A stretch of 5,536 nucleotides of DNA from Spirochaetota bacterium. Its GTDB lineage: Bacteria; Spirochaetota; UBA4802; UBA5550. The stretch's first letter is position 1. The number at the start of each line of letters is the position of its first letter. Positions 1-5,536 of the stretch are shown here, piece after piece. The stretch covers positions 1 through 5,536 of the forward strand of contig JAKJGD010000166.1 of NCBI GenBank assembly GCA_022704585.1, given 5' to 3'. A program made the position numbers and the translations under genes. Below the pieces are notes generated by a model. That model was not told the origin of the DNA and searched no databases. It saw nothing but the letters and a program-made list of their open reading frames with translations.

Positions 1-389
1 AAGGCCCCGTGCGTGCAGGTGTGGGAGTCACCCATGATGACCGTGTACCCCGGCCTTACAAAGCCCATTTCGGGGAAAAGTGCGTGACACACCCCGTTCC
101 TGCCGATATCGAAGAAATCCCGTATCCCGTGGCGATGCGCCCAATCCCGCAATATCTTTCCCTGCTCAGCGGTCTTGGAGTCCTTTGCCGGAGTAACGTG
201 GTCGATCACGGCCTTTATCTTGCCAGGATCGAAAACGCGGTCTTTCCCCTTCTCGATCAGGTCGTTGATGACGATCGGAGTCGTTATCTCATGGCAGAAT
301 ACCGCGTCCAGGGTCAGAACATGAATGGTATTGTCGATTGTATCTATTCTGTGGGCATTGAAAATTTTTTCAGCTATGGTATATCCCAT
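1..389 (-). CDS. leuC: 3-isopropylmalate dehydratase large subunit (LeuC/homoaconitase family), N-terminal 129 residues, truncated by the window edge
   Basis: This is the N-terminal part of an aconitase-superfamily [4Fe-4S] hydro-lyase. LeuC with LeuD isomerises 2-isopropylmalate to 3-isopropylmalate in leucine synthesis; close relatives act on homocitrate or other malate derivatives. The protein starts MGYTIAEKIFNAH. Visible family motifs are IDHVTPAKD (Asp63-His64, equivalent to the aconitase active-site Asp-His pair), GVCHALFPE (His102) and GDSHTCTHGA at residues 120-129 (Asp121, Ser122, His123). The cluster-binding cysteines lie further on, outside the window. The family is usually about 420-470 residues, so roughly a third is present. 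The ATG lies 3 bases after the clpC TAA, in the string TAATAGATG, with AAAGGA 9 bases upstream inside the clpC end, so it is probably co-transcribed with clpC. The family call is firm. The exact substrate (isopropylmalate or homocitrate type) is not decided by this fragment. Confidence 0.88.
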   Translation of the reverse strand, partial: MGYTIAEKIFNAHRIDTIDNTIHVLTLDAVFCHEITTPIVINDLIEKGKDRVFDPGKIKAVIDHVTPAKDSKTAEQGKILRDWAHRHGIRDFFDIGRNGVCHALFPEMGFVRPGYTVIMGDSHTCTHGA

Positions 390-392
390 CTA

Positions 393-2891
393 TTAGAGTC
401 CTTTGATCTCGATAGCATTGCTTTCCAGTATGTCGGAGTCGAACGCCCCGTCCACGTCGTCATCGTCCGGCGTTCGCGGAATTGCCTTGAACGCTATGTT
501 CTTTCCTTTCAGGACCACCTTCAGTTTCAGGTTCTCCCGGACGTTGCCCTTCAGGAGCTCGTTCGCGAGCGAGTCTTCAATCTCGCTCTGAATGACGCGG
601 CGTAGATTGCGGGCGCCGTAATTCTCGTCAAATCCCCGTTCCATGAGATATTTTTTTATCCCGGTCGAAAAAACAAGCTCGATTTTTCTTTCCCATAATT
701 TTTCATTGATCCGGTCAAGCATCAGGTCCACGATCCGTCGTATATGCCCCCGGTCGAGCTTGTGAAAATATACCACCTCGTCGATGCGGTTAAGAAACTC
801 CGGACTGAACAGCTTCTTCAACTCATCGCCAACTTTCTCGACCGTGCCGGCCTCGGGCTTTTCATGGCTGAAGCCCATCTTGCCGATTTTCTGGTATTCG
901 CGGTTGCCGATATTCGAGGTCATGATGATGATCGTGTCCCGAAAGCTCACGGTCGACCCGGAGCCGTCGGTCAGCTCGCCTTCCTCGAACACCTGGAGCA
1001 GTATGTTGAACACGTCCTGGTGCGCCTTTTCAATCTCGTCGAGCAGTATCACAGAATATGGCTTCCGCTTGATCTTCTCCGTAAGCTGTCCACCCTCCTC
1101 GTATCCGATGTAGCCCGGGGGGGCTCCGATCAGTCTCGAGACCGAGTGCTTTTCCATGAACTCGGACATGTCCACGCGGACAAGGTTCCGCTCATCGTCG
1201 AACAGGAACTCGGCCAGTGCTTTCGCCAGCTCTGTCTTGCCCACGCCGGTTGGCCCCAGGAAGATAAAGGCGCCCATCGGCCTGTTCGCACTGCCCAGTC
1301 CTATACGCGATCTCCGTATTGCCCGGCTCACGGCCTTCACGGCGTCATCCTGACCTATGATCCTCCGGTGGATATCCTCCTCCATCCGCATCAACTTTTC
1401 GGATTCCGATTCCTCTATGCTCTTGACGGGGATCCCCGTGCTTTCGGAGACAATCAGGGCTATCTGCGCCGGGCTCACCATTATCTCATATTCGTTCTTT
1501 TTTTCATGCCAGTTGTCATGCTTGGCGGCGAGGATCTCGCGCTTTTGGTTGACCAGGTCGCGGATGGCTGCCGCCTGCTCATACTCCTGGGAGAGGACCA
1601 TCTCGTTTTTTTTGCCGACGAGCCCGTCGATTTCCGCCTCGAGGGCTATGATGTCCTCCGGCACGTCGAAGTTTTCAAGCCTCGCCATCGCTCCCGCCTC
1701 GTCAATGACATCGATCGCCTTGTCGGGAAGGCAGCGGTCGTTGATGTAGCGGTCAGCCAGATGCGCCGCGTTCACCAGGGATTCGTTCAGAAACTTCACC
1801 TTGTGGTGAGCCTCGAAGCGCTCCTTCAGCCCCATCAGTATCTTAATCGTCTGCTCAACGTCCGGCTCTTCCACGAGTATCGACTGGAAGCGCCGCACCA
1901 GCGCCGTGTCCTTTTCAACGTACATCTTGTACTCGTTGATCGTTGTCGCGCCAATGCACTGCAGTTCGCCCCGGGCCAGCGCCGGCTTCAGGATATTGGC
2001 TGCATCGATGGCCCCCTCTGCGGCACCCGCGCCTATCAGCGTATGGACCTCGTCGATGAAGATGATGATGTTGCCGTCATCGATAATCTCCTTTACAACC
2101 CGCTTGAGCCGTTCTTCAAACTCGCCGCGGTATTTCGTGCCGGCGACGATGGCCGCCATGTCAAGTGAGAGCACCCGCTTGTCATGGAGCGGCTCCGGGA
2201 TCTCCTTCCGCACGATCCGTTGCGCCAGTCCCTCGACGATGGCGGTCTTTCCGACTCCGGCCTCGCCGATCAGGATCGGATTGTTCTTGCGTTTCCGGGA
2301 GAGGATACGTATCACCCGGGTGATCTCCTCCTCGCGGCCGATAACGGGGTCCAGGAGGTTGTCAGCCGCCATCCTGGTGAGGTCACGGGCAAACTCGTCG
2401 AGCGCAGGCGGCTTAACCACCTTCGCCTTGGCCTGCTTCTCGTTGTTGACCTTGACGCCGAGAACCCTCAAAATCTCGTTGCGTATCACCGTGTAATCGA
2501 TGCCCGAGCGCGTCAGCGTCTCAAGACCGGCGCAGGTCCCATCGCGGAATATCGCGAGCAGCAGGTGCTCCGTTCCTATGTAGGAGTTACGGAGCTTGCG
2601 CGCCTCCTCCTTGGACATCTCGATAATCTGCTTGTACTTGGAGCCGAGTGGCACCTTCCCCAGGATTATCGTGGAATGGTCGCGCCGCGACGCGTTCTCG
2701 ATCTCCTCGACAAATGCCTCGAAATTGATTCCCAGGTTTTTCATGATGCGGGCGGCAATCGACTCCTCGTCTTTCAGGAGCGAAAGCATAATATGGTCCG
2801 GCTCCAGCATGTCCGAGTTCAGGCGCTTGCCCTCCGCCTGGGCCATCAATTCAAGTATTTTCCTGGAGCGCTTGGTAAATTCAAACATCAT
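393..2891 (-). CDS. clpC: ATP-dependent Clp protease ATP-binding subunit ClpC
   Basis: Hsp100 AAA+ unfoldase of 832 residues, close to the usual ClpC size; it threads substrates into ClpP in the cytoplasm. Order of domains: Clp N-domain with two repeats (about 3-146), AAA1 (Walker A GEAGVGKT 209-216, Walker B IIFIDE 276-281, Arg finger near 333-334), a short middle domain with a UVR motif (about 416-451, the ClpC signature, unlike the long ClpB coil), and AAA2 (Walker A GPTGVGKT 546-553, Walker B ILLDE 615-619, sensor-1 Asn660, sensor-2 GAR 759-761). MGF at 672-674 matches the ClpP-docking tripeptide, so ClpP partnership is likely. The tail is acidic. In the N-domain the first phosphoarginine-docking motif GTEH is EPDH (30-33), while the second is intact (GTEH 106-109). 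The start overlaps the mcsB stop: ATG at 2891 or, with better spacing from GAGG, the adjacent ATG at 2888. I keep 2891, matching the MMF start I recall for Bacillus ClpC. Confidence 0.97.
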   Translation of the reverse strand: MMFEFTKRSRKILELMAQAEGKRLNSDMLEPDHIMLSLLKDEESIAARIMKNLGINFEAFVEEIENASRRDHSTIILGKVPLGSKYKQIIEMSKEEARKLRNSYIGTEHLLLAIFRDGTCAGLETLTRSGIDYTVIRNEILRVLGVKVNNEKQAKAKVVKPPALDEFARDLTRMAADNLLDPVIGREEEITRVIRILSRKRKNNPILIGEAGVGKTAIVEGLAQRIVRKEIPEPLHDKRVLSLDMAAIVAGTKYRGEFEERLKRVVKEIIDDGNIIIFIDEVHTLIGAGAAEGAIDAANILKPALARGELQCIGATTINEYKMYVEKDTALVRRFQSILVEEPDVEQTIKILMGLKERFEAHHKVKFLNESLVNAAHLADRYINDRCLPDKAIDVIDEAGAMARLENFDVPEDIIALEAEIDGLVGKKNEMVLSQEYEQAAAIRDLVNQKREILAAKHDNWHEKKNEYEIMVSPAQIALIVSESTGIPVKSIEESESEKLMRMEEDIHRRIIGQDDAVKAVSRAIRRSRIGLGSANRPMGAFIFLGPTGVGKTELAKALAEFLFDDERNLVRVDMSEFMEKHSVSRLIGAPPGYIGYEEGGQLTEKIKRKPYSVILLDEIEKAHQDVFNILLQVFEEGELTDGSGSTVSFRDTIIIMTSNIGNREYQKIGKMGFSHEKPEAGTVEKVGDELKKLFSPEFLNRIDEVVYFHKLDRGHIRRIVDLMLDRINEKLWERKIELVFSTGIKKYLMERGFDENYGARNLRRVIQSEIEDSLANELLKGNVRENLKLKVVLKGKNIAFKAIPRTPDDDDVDGAFDSDILESNAIEIKGL
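399..404 (-). promoter_or_regulatory. Shine-Dalgarno sequence of leuC inside the 3' end of clpC
   Basis: AAAGGA on the minus strand sits 9 bases before the leuC ATG (389) and is embedded in the last clpC codons (Ile-Lys-Gly-Leu). The clpC TAA is followed at once by an in-frame TAG and then the ATG. This supports the ATG at 389 as the real start and suggests translation coupled to clpC. Confidence 0.7.
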
Positions 2892-3943
2892 TGAACCTCA
2901 TACTGATGCAGGGTCTTCCGTATATATTCGGCGCGAAACTCATCGCATTCGTTCGTACTTTTAAACAGGAGGTTATAATGCCTCTGTAGATGTGCCCACT
3001 GTATGTTGACCATCAGGTCATTGATTCCCTTTACCTCCATGTTTTTCAATACCGCCATAATTACGCCGAGGCGGATGTTCGACAGGTGGTCCATGGATTC
3101 GATATAGGTCAATCGCCGGGCGTGAAGAAGTATACCGAGCGAGCGCCAGATACGATCCTCTATTTCGAGGCGCGACAGTGTAAAGAGCTCGTCGCGGAGC
3201 GCGTCCTCGGTCGCCATGATCCTCCCCAGCACCTCGTCAACGGTCTCTATGATATCGACCTCAGAAAGGCCGAGCGAAATCCGGTTTGAAAGCTGGTAGA
3301 GGCCGCCCAGGGTTTTGCTTGACGGACCGATCGTTCCCTTTATCTCAACGGCGCTCTTCTTCTCTTCCGGGATCAGGTCACTCAACCTGTTTTTCATGGT
3401 TATGACCGGCAGATGCACCAGGACGGAGACACGAAGCGCCGTTCCCAGGTTTGAGGTGCATGCCGTCAGGTATCCCAGTTCCTCTGAAAATGCGTACGGA
3501 ACGAAACGGTTCAGCTCCGTATCGACCCTATCGGCGGTCCGGTACGCTTCCATGAGCTGGAGACCGGGCCGGATGACCTGGATACGAAAGTGGTCTTCCT
3601 CGTTGACGAGGATGGTATAATCCTCAACATTATCGATCGCCACCAGGCTGTTCTCGGAAACCTCAATTTCGTAGGTGATGACGTTTCGCTCCCTGAGGAA
3701 CCGTTTTTCGCCGCTGTCGATTTCCCGCAGGTCCAAGATCGCTATGTGATCGCGGCAGGCCGACTCCCCTGCAAAGCGCTGAATGGCATCGCGGACAGGG
3801 TGAGACTCGTCGAAGACCATGCGGTTGGGGAACGGCACGGAAGACATGTTACGGGCGAGACGCACCCGGCTCGAAATGACTATATGGCTGAAGGGCCCGC
3901 ATGATGTCCAGAAGCCCGACTGTTGTAACACTTCTTCAAACAC
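2888..3943 (-). CDS. mcsB: Protein-arginine kinase McsB (ATP:guanido phosphotransferase family), divergent
   Basis: McsB transfers phosphate from ATP to arginine side chains, marking proteins for ClpC-ClpP. At 351 residues it is slightly shorter than Bacillus McsB (about 363). Family motifs seen: SSRVRLARN at 24-32 (nucleotide-phosphate Arg26 and Arg28), NEEDHFR at 114-120 (catalytic Glu116, Arg120), CTSNLGTALR at 162-171 for the usual CPTNxGTGLR (reactive Cys162, Arg171), and LYQLSNRISLG at 215-225. Unlike the family, the loop at 202-210 reads KGTIGPSSK where RGxxGEGSE is expected: the phosphate-binding Arg is Lys202 and the substrate-binding Glu is Pro207. Near the C-terminus the RDXXRA phosphoarginine-sensing motif is CDEFRA (333-338). 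The start is GTG at 3943, overlapping the mcsA TAG by one base, with AAGGGGAG 6 bases upstream. Identity is strong from motifs and from mcsA/clpC on either side; full kinase activity is uncertain. Confidence 0.95.
   Translation of the reverse strand: MFEEVLQQSGFWTSCGPFSHIVISSRVRLARNMSSVPFPNRMVFDESHPVRDAIQRFAGESACRDHIAILDLREIDSGEKRFLRERNVITYEIEVSENSLVAIDNVEDYTILVNEEDHFRIQVIRPGLQLMEAYRTADRVDTELNRFVPYAFSEELGYLTACTSNLGTALRVSVLVHLPVITMKNRLSDLIPEEKKSAVEIKGTIGPSSKTLGGLYQLSNRISLGLSEVDIIETVDEVLGRIMATEDALRDELFTLSRLEIEDRIWRSLGILLHARRLTYIESMDHLSNIRLGVIMAVLKNMEVKGINDLMVNIQWAHLQRHYNLLFKSTNECDEFRAEYIRKTLHQYEVQ
2896..2899 (-). promoter_or_regulatory. Shine-Dalgarno sequence of clpC, within mcsB
   Basis: GAGG on the minus strand lies 4 bases before the ATG at 2891 and 7 bases before the next in-frame ATG at 2888. 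The spacing favours the second ATG as the main start. The mcsB TGA (2890-2888) falls inside the ATGATG, an arrangement typical of translational coupling. Confidence 0.6.
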
Positions 3944-4476
3944 TATTCACTCCCCTTATTGCGTTCCATATCATTGATCCGGTCCCTCAGTACCGCGGCC
4001 TCTTCATAGCGCTCTTCATAGACCGCGCGCTTGAGCTGGTTCTTCAAATCATCGAGTGACTTTTTTATCGTGACGGTTCTGGTAGTGCGCACGTACGTAT
4101 CCGTTGCGATACTGCCAGGAACCGAGGGCTGCTTGCCGACATGCCTGGCGGCTCCATGATACCCTGCGATCACAGATTTCAGGGAATCCTTGAGGTGCAC
4201 GTAGCAGTCGGGACAGCCAAGCTTGTTTTCCCTGCTGTAGTCCATGAATGAGAGCCCGCATGACTTGCACACGGATCCCGCCGGGTATTCCTCGATCTCG
4301 CTGACATCAAGGAAGGAGAGCATCTCCGGTATTGACAGGGAGAAACTTGAGAGCTTGGAATTGAGGCCGATTTCACGGGCGCACGACTCGCAGAGATGTA
4401 CCTCGGATTTGACGTCCTTGATAATCTCGGTCAGGTGGATCGTAGCCTCTATGTTTCTGCAACGTTCACAAAGCAT
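3943..4476 (-). CDS. mcsA: McsA, zinc-binding UVR-domain activator of McsB/ClpC
   Basis: McsA is the adaptor that binds and activates the arginine kinase McsB and links it to ClpC. At 177 residues it matches the usual length. The N-terminal half has four CxxC pairs, C3-C6, C29-C32, C70-C73 and C88-C91, enough for two zinc sites. The C-terminal end (about 143-174) is a UVR motif containing YEERYEEAAVLRDRI, the same type of helical hairpin found in the ClpC middle domain and in UvrB/UvrC. A less conserved linker with many Ser, Thr, Arg and Lys residues (about 105-140) separates the two. It is the first gene of the mcsA-mcsB-clpC-leuC cluster and its TAG overlaps the mcsB GTG. The start ATG at 4476 gives the first CxxC at residue 3. 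The ribosome site is weak: only GGA, about 10 bases upstream. No ctsR precedes it. Confidence 0.93.
   Translation of the reverse strand: MLCERCRNIEATIHLTEIIKDVKSEVHLCESCAREIGLNSKLSSFSLSIPEMLSFLDVSEIEEYPAGSVCKSCGLSFMDYSRENKLGCPDCYVHLKDSLKSVIAGYHGAARHVGKQPSVPGSIATDTYVRTTRTVTIKKSLDDLKNQLKRAVYEERYEEAAVLRDRINDMERNKGSE
3950..3957 (-). promoter_or_regulatory. Shine-Dalgarno sequence that supports the GTG start of mcsB
   Basis: AAGGGGAG on the minus strand, inside the last codons of mcsA, ends 6 bases before GTG at 3943-3941. The mcsA TAG and the mcsB GTG share one base (TAGTG). This strong site is the reason for choosing a GTG start rather than a later codon, and it implies coupled translation of adaptor and kinase. 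Confidence 0.75.
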
Positions 4477-4540
4477 GTTTCACTGATCCGTATATATCTA
4501 ATATTGTTTCCATAATTACTTTTAATATACATAAAATAAT

Positions 4541-4570
4541 ATAATATACTTATCATTATTCTTAATTCAA
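4541..4570 (-). promoter_or_regulatory. Candidate sigma70-type promoter for mcsA-mcsB-clpC-leuC
   Basis: On the minus strand, TTGAAT (4570-4565) is followed by TATATT (4548-4543) at 16 bases, or TATTAT (4546-4541) at 18 bases. Transcription would start near 4534 and leave a leader of about 57 bases before the mcsA ATG. The surrounding DNA is so AT-rich that chance matches are expected, so this is only the best candidate by eye. No CtsR heptad repeat or CIRCE inverted repeat is seen next to it. Confidence 0.3.
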
Positions 4571-4708
4571 AACTTGATTTTAACATTATTGTAATCAACC
4601 ATTAATAATCATCTTTTTCGCAAAATATATTTAATATTGTTCTATGTAAATAAAAAAAATGTCATTTACTAAATATTGTATATTTTCAATTAAATGTCTT
4701 TTTTAATA

Positions 4709-4736
4709 TAGACAATATATTATATTTGCATATAAT
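4709..4736 (+). promoter_or_regulatory. Candidate distal plus-strand promoter (TAGACA-N16-TATAAT)
   Basis: TAGACA (4709-4714) matches five of six -35 consensus bases and TATAAT (4731-4736) is a perfect -10, 16 bases apart. It would start near 4743 and give a leader of about 280 bases before the ATP-grasp ATG. The AT-rich setting makes a chance match quite possible. Confidence 0.35.
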
Positions 4737-4940
4737 CTGTAAAACGTTTTTTATTCTAAAATCCAGATCATTTAATTATCGGCATAATCCAGAAAGCAAT
4801 TACTGGAATACCTGTTATTCACCATCAGCGATTGTAATAATAATGAGTTGTAAGCAATATCATCTTTCTAAATATCAAAAATTCATCCGCAATGCACATC
4901 CGGTTTATCAATGACGATAATTCTTGATTATTCATACGGC

Positions 4941-4949
4941 TGTTATAGT
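4941..4949 (+). promoter_or_regulatory. Candidate extended -10 promoter (TGTTATAGT) for the ATP-grasp gene
   Basis: TG-N-TATAGT fits an extended -10 element with one mismatch to TATAAT. Transcription would begin near 4956, inside the ACATT/AATGT inverted-repeat cluster, with a leader of about 65 bases. A poor -35 is tolerable for extended -10 promoters. This is assigned by eye only. Confidence 0.3.
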
Positions 4950-4951
4950 TT

Positions 4952-4971
4952 ACATTGAATGTGAATACATT
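4952..4971. repeat. Inverted-repeat cluster ACATT-G-AATGT-GAAT-ACATT, operator-like
   Basis: Three alternating 5-base arms occur in 20 bases: ACATT (4952-4956), AATGT (4958-4962) and ACATT (4967-4971). The first pair forms a near-perfect 11-base palindrome with a single central G; the second pair could form a small hairpin with a GAAT loop. With the preceding T the outer arms are also a direct repeat, TACATT, at a 15-base offset. It lies just downstream of TGTTATAGT, where a repressor site could sit. The function is inferred and the arms are short. Confidence 0.35.
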
Positions 4972-4983
4972 ACATCCATAATC

Positions 4984-5012
4984 TTGTTGACGCATGCCAT
5001 CAATAATACAAA
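4984..5012 (+). promoter_or_regulatory. Possible start-proximal promoter giving a leaderless ATP-grasp transcript
   Basis: TTGTTG (4984-4989) and TACAAA (5007-5012) are 17 bases apart on the plus strand. Transcription from here would begin at about 5019-5021, on or next to the ATG. That would fit the absence of a ribosome-binding site, but both boxes are imperfect. Confidence 0.22.
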
Positions 5013-5020
5013 TATAAACC

Positions 5021-5536
5021 ATGTTCTTCAGAAGAAAGAAAGCCCAGCAGGTAAATTATTTCGTTTCCATCGGGGCGGGGTTAAACCAGATCCCTTTGAT
5101 TAGAGAGGCCAAGAAACTGGGTCTCCATGTCATCGGCATTGACGCTAATTCGTCAGCGCCCGGATTCTATCATTGCGACCTGAAAATACAGGAATCGATC
5201 GAAAATTTTGACGTGATCTACAAGAAGCTTCTTGAGCTGCTGGTCGACGGCGAAATACACGGCATTATGACTAAGTCATACGGTACGGCCATCATGACGA
5301 CGAGCTACCTGGCCGAAAAATTCAACATACCGTTCCTGCCTTACGTATCCAGCGTCGGCTTTATCAATAAAAGAAAAATGAAGTCCATTTTCATGGAGCA
5401 CGATATCCTGACCCCGCACCTCATTCCCATGACATCGCGGACCAGGCTGGACAAAATATCCCCGGGCAGTTATCCTATTGTCGTAAAACCCAATATAGGG
5501 CATGCAAAAGTTAACGTCAGTCTTGCATGCAATACG
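5021..5536 (+). CDS. ATP-grasp superfamily protein, N-terminal 172 residues, truncated by the window edge
   Basis: The open frame starts at ATG 5021 and runs without a stop to the last base. A TAA at 5015-5017 blocks any earlier start. Residues 12-47 look like the Rossmann-type pre-ATP-grasp domain found in carbamoyl-phosphate synthase, PurK and D-Ala-D-Ala ligase relatives: SIGAGLNQIPLIREAKKLG, then VIGIDANSSAPG with Asp41. Next come an acidic/aromatic patch, the segment KSYGTAIMTTSYLAEKFNIP (85-104), and NKRKMKSIFMEHDILTP (116-132), like the conserved 'dK...M...L...gIptP' stretch that opens the ATP-grasp domain. PIVVKP at 152-157 supplies the ATP-binding Lys156, followed by GHAKVNV where a Gly/Ser-rich loop is more usual. 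Such enzymes ligate a carboxylate to an amine or thiol using ATP. The substrate cannot be told; the catalytic half is outside the window. No Shine-Dalgarno sequence precedes the ATG. Confidence 0.8.
   Translation, partial: MFFRRKKAQQVNYFVSIGAGLNQIPLIREAKKLGLHVIGIDANSSAPGFYHCDLKIQESIENFDVIYKKLLELLVDGEIHGIMTKSYGTAIMTTSYLAEKFNIPFLPYVSSVGFINKRKMKSIFMEHDILTPHLIPMTSRTRLDKISPGSYPIVVKPNIGHAKVNVSLACNT

Larger units (their letters stand above)
4477..5020. other. Very AT-rich divergent intergenic region between mcsA and the ATP-grasp gene
   Basis: This 544-base spacer separates mcsA (minus) from the ATP-grasp gene (plus). Hand count gives about 15% G+C for 4501-4740 and about 30% for 4741-4980, against about 55% in the operon. 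It holds promoter-like sequences on both strands, listed separately, and several short inverted repeats: TCCAG/CTGGA (4788-4807, 10-base loop), ATCAA/TTGAT (4907-4928) and the ACATT/AATGT cluster. The decamer AAAACGTTTT (4741-4750) is a perfect palindrome. I see no tRNA, no riboswitch I recognise and no convincing coding sequence. The two 62-65 codon open frames in it have compositions expected from AT-rich DNA and no ribosome site. Confidence 0.8.

Noticed and set aside
9..605. 198-codon plus-strand open frame over the leuC start and the clpC end
   Set aside because: The minus strand here encodes clear LeuC motifs (GDSHTCTHGA, IDHVTPAKD) and the ClpC tail; the plus-strand frame is a shadow.
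744..2168. Long 474-codon open frame on the plus strand, antisense to clpC
   Set aside because: It lies wholly inside the well-supported clpC gene. Its translation shows no domain and is rich in Leu, Val, Asp and His as expected from reverse-complemented codons.
4741..4752. AAAACGTTTT followed by Ts, considered as an intrinsic terminator
   Set aside because: The palindrome has no loop and only one C-G step per arm, so it cannot form a stable terminator hairpin. The spacer is divergent, so no terminator is expected.
4726..4914. 62-codon plus-strand open frame in the AT-rich spacer
   Set aside because: No ribosome-binding site, no recognisable domain, and a composition explained by AT-rich DNA.
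4681..4920. Possible replication origin because of the AT-rich DNA
   Set aside because: No cluster of DnaA boxes; only distant matches such as TTATTCACC near 4815, and no dnaA, dnaN or similar gene nearby.
4477..5020. CRISPR array, tRNA or insertion-sequence remnant in the spacer
   Set aside because: No regularly spaced repeats, no cloverleaf-like conserved arms, no terminal inverted repeats and no transposase fragment were seen.
4825..5022. 65-codon minus-strand open frame overlapping the ATP-grasp start
   Set aside because: No ribosome-binding site, no family motif, and it would run through the putative promoter zone of the plus-strand gene.

Overview
The window carries a bacterial protein-quality-control operon on the minus strand, read from right to left: mcsA (zinc/UVR adaptor), mcsB (protein-arginine kinase), clpC (AAA+ unfoldase that feeds ClpP) and the start of a leuC-type 3-isopropylmalate dehydratase large subunit, which runs off the left edge. 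The junctions are very tight: TAGTG overlap for mcsA/mcsB, ATGATG overlap for mcsB/clpC, and 3 bases between the clpC stop and the leuC ATG. The four genes therefore look like one transcription unit with translational coupling. No ctsR, the usual repressor gene in front of mcsA in Firmicutes, lies between mcsA and the next gene, and I see no CtsR heptad operator or CIRCE element upstream of mcsA.

To the right of mcsA is a divergent spacer of 544 bases (4477-5020). By hand count its left half is about 15% G+C and its right half about 30%, against roughly 55% in the operon. It has promoter-like sequences in both directions and a small cluster of inverted ACATT/AATGT arms, but no convincing gene. 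On the plus strand from 5021 an ATP-grasp-type protein begins and continues past the right edge. It has no visible Shine-Dalgarno sequence, whereas mcsB, clpC and leuC have one.

Working model: McsA activates McsB, McsB phosphorylates arginines on substrates, and ClpC recognises phosphoarginine and unfolds the substrate for ClpP. The most interesting point is that several positions of this phosphoarginine circuit are altered together. In McsB the guanidino-kinase loop that normally holds Arg and Glu reads Lys and Pro, and the RDXXRA phosphoarginine-sensing motif reads CDEFRA. In ClpC the first of two GTEH phosphoarginine docking motifs reads EPDH. The second docking motif, the kinase NEEDH motif, the active-site Cys and most ATP-binding arginines are kept. 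The system may be a divergent, possibly retuned or weakened, arginine-phosphorylation pathway.

Organism: a bacterium with moderate G+C genes and very AT-rich intergenic DNA. The missing ctsR, the missing radA/disA downstream and the divergent McsB argue against a classical Bacillus-type Firmicute. A diderm lineage that carries mcsA-mcsB-clpC is plausible, but I cannot assign a phylum from this window.
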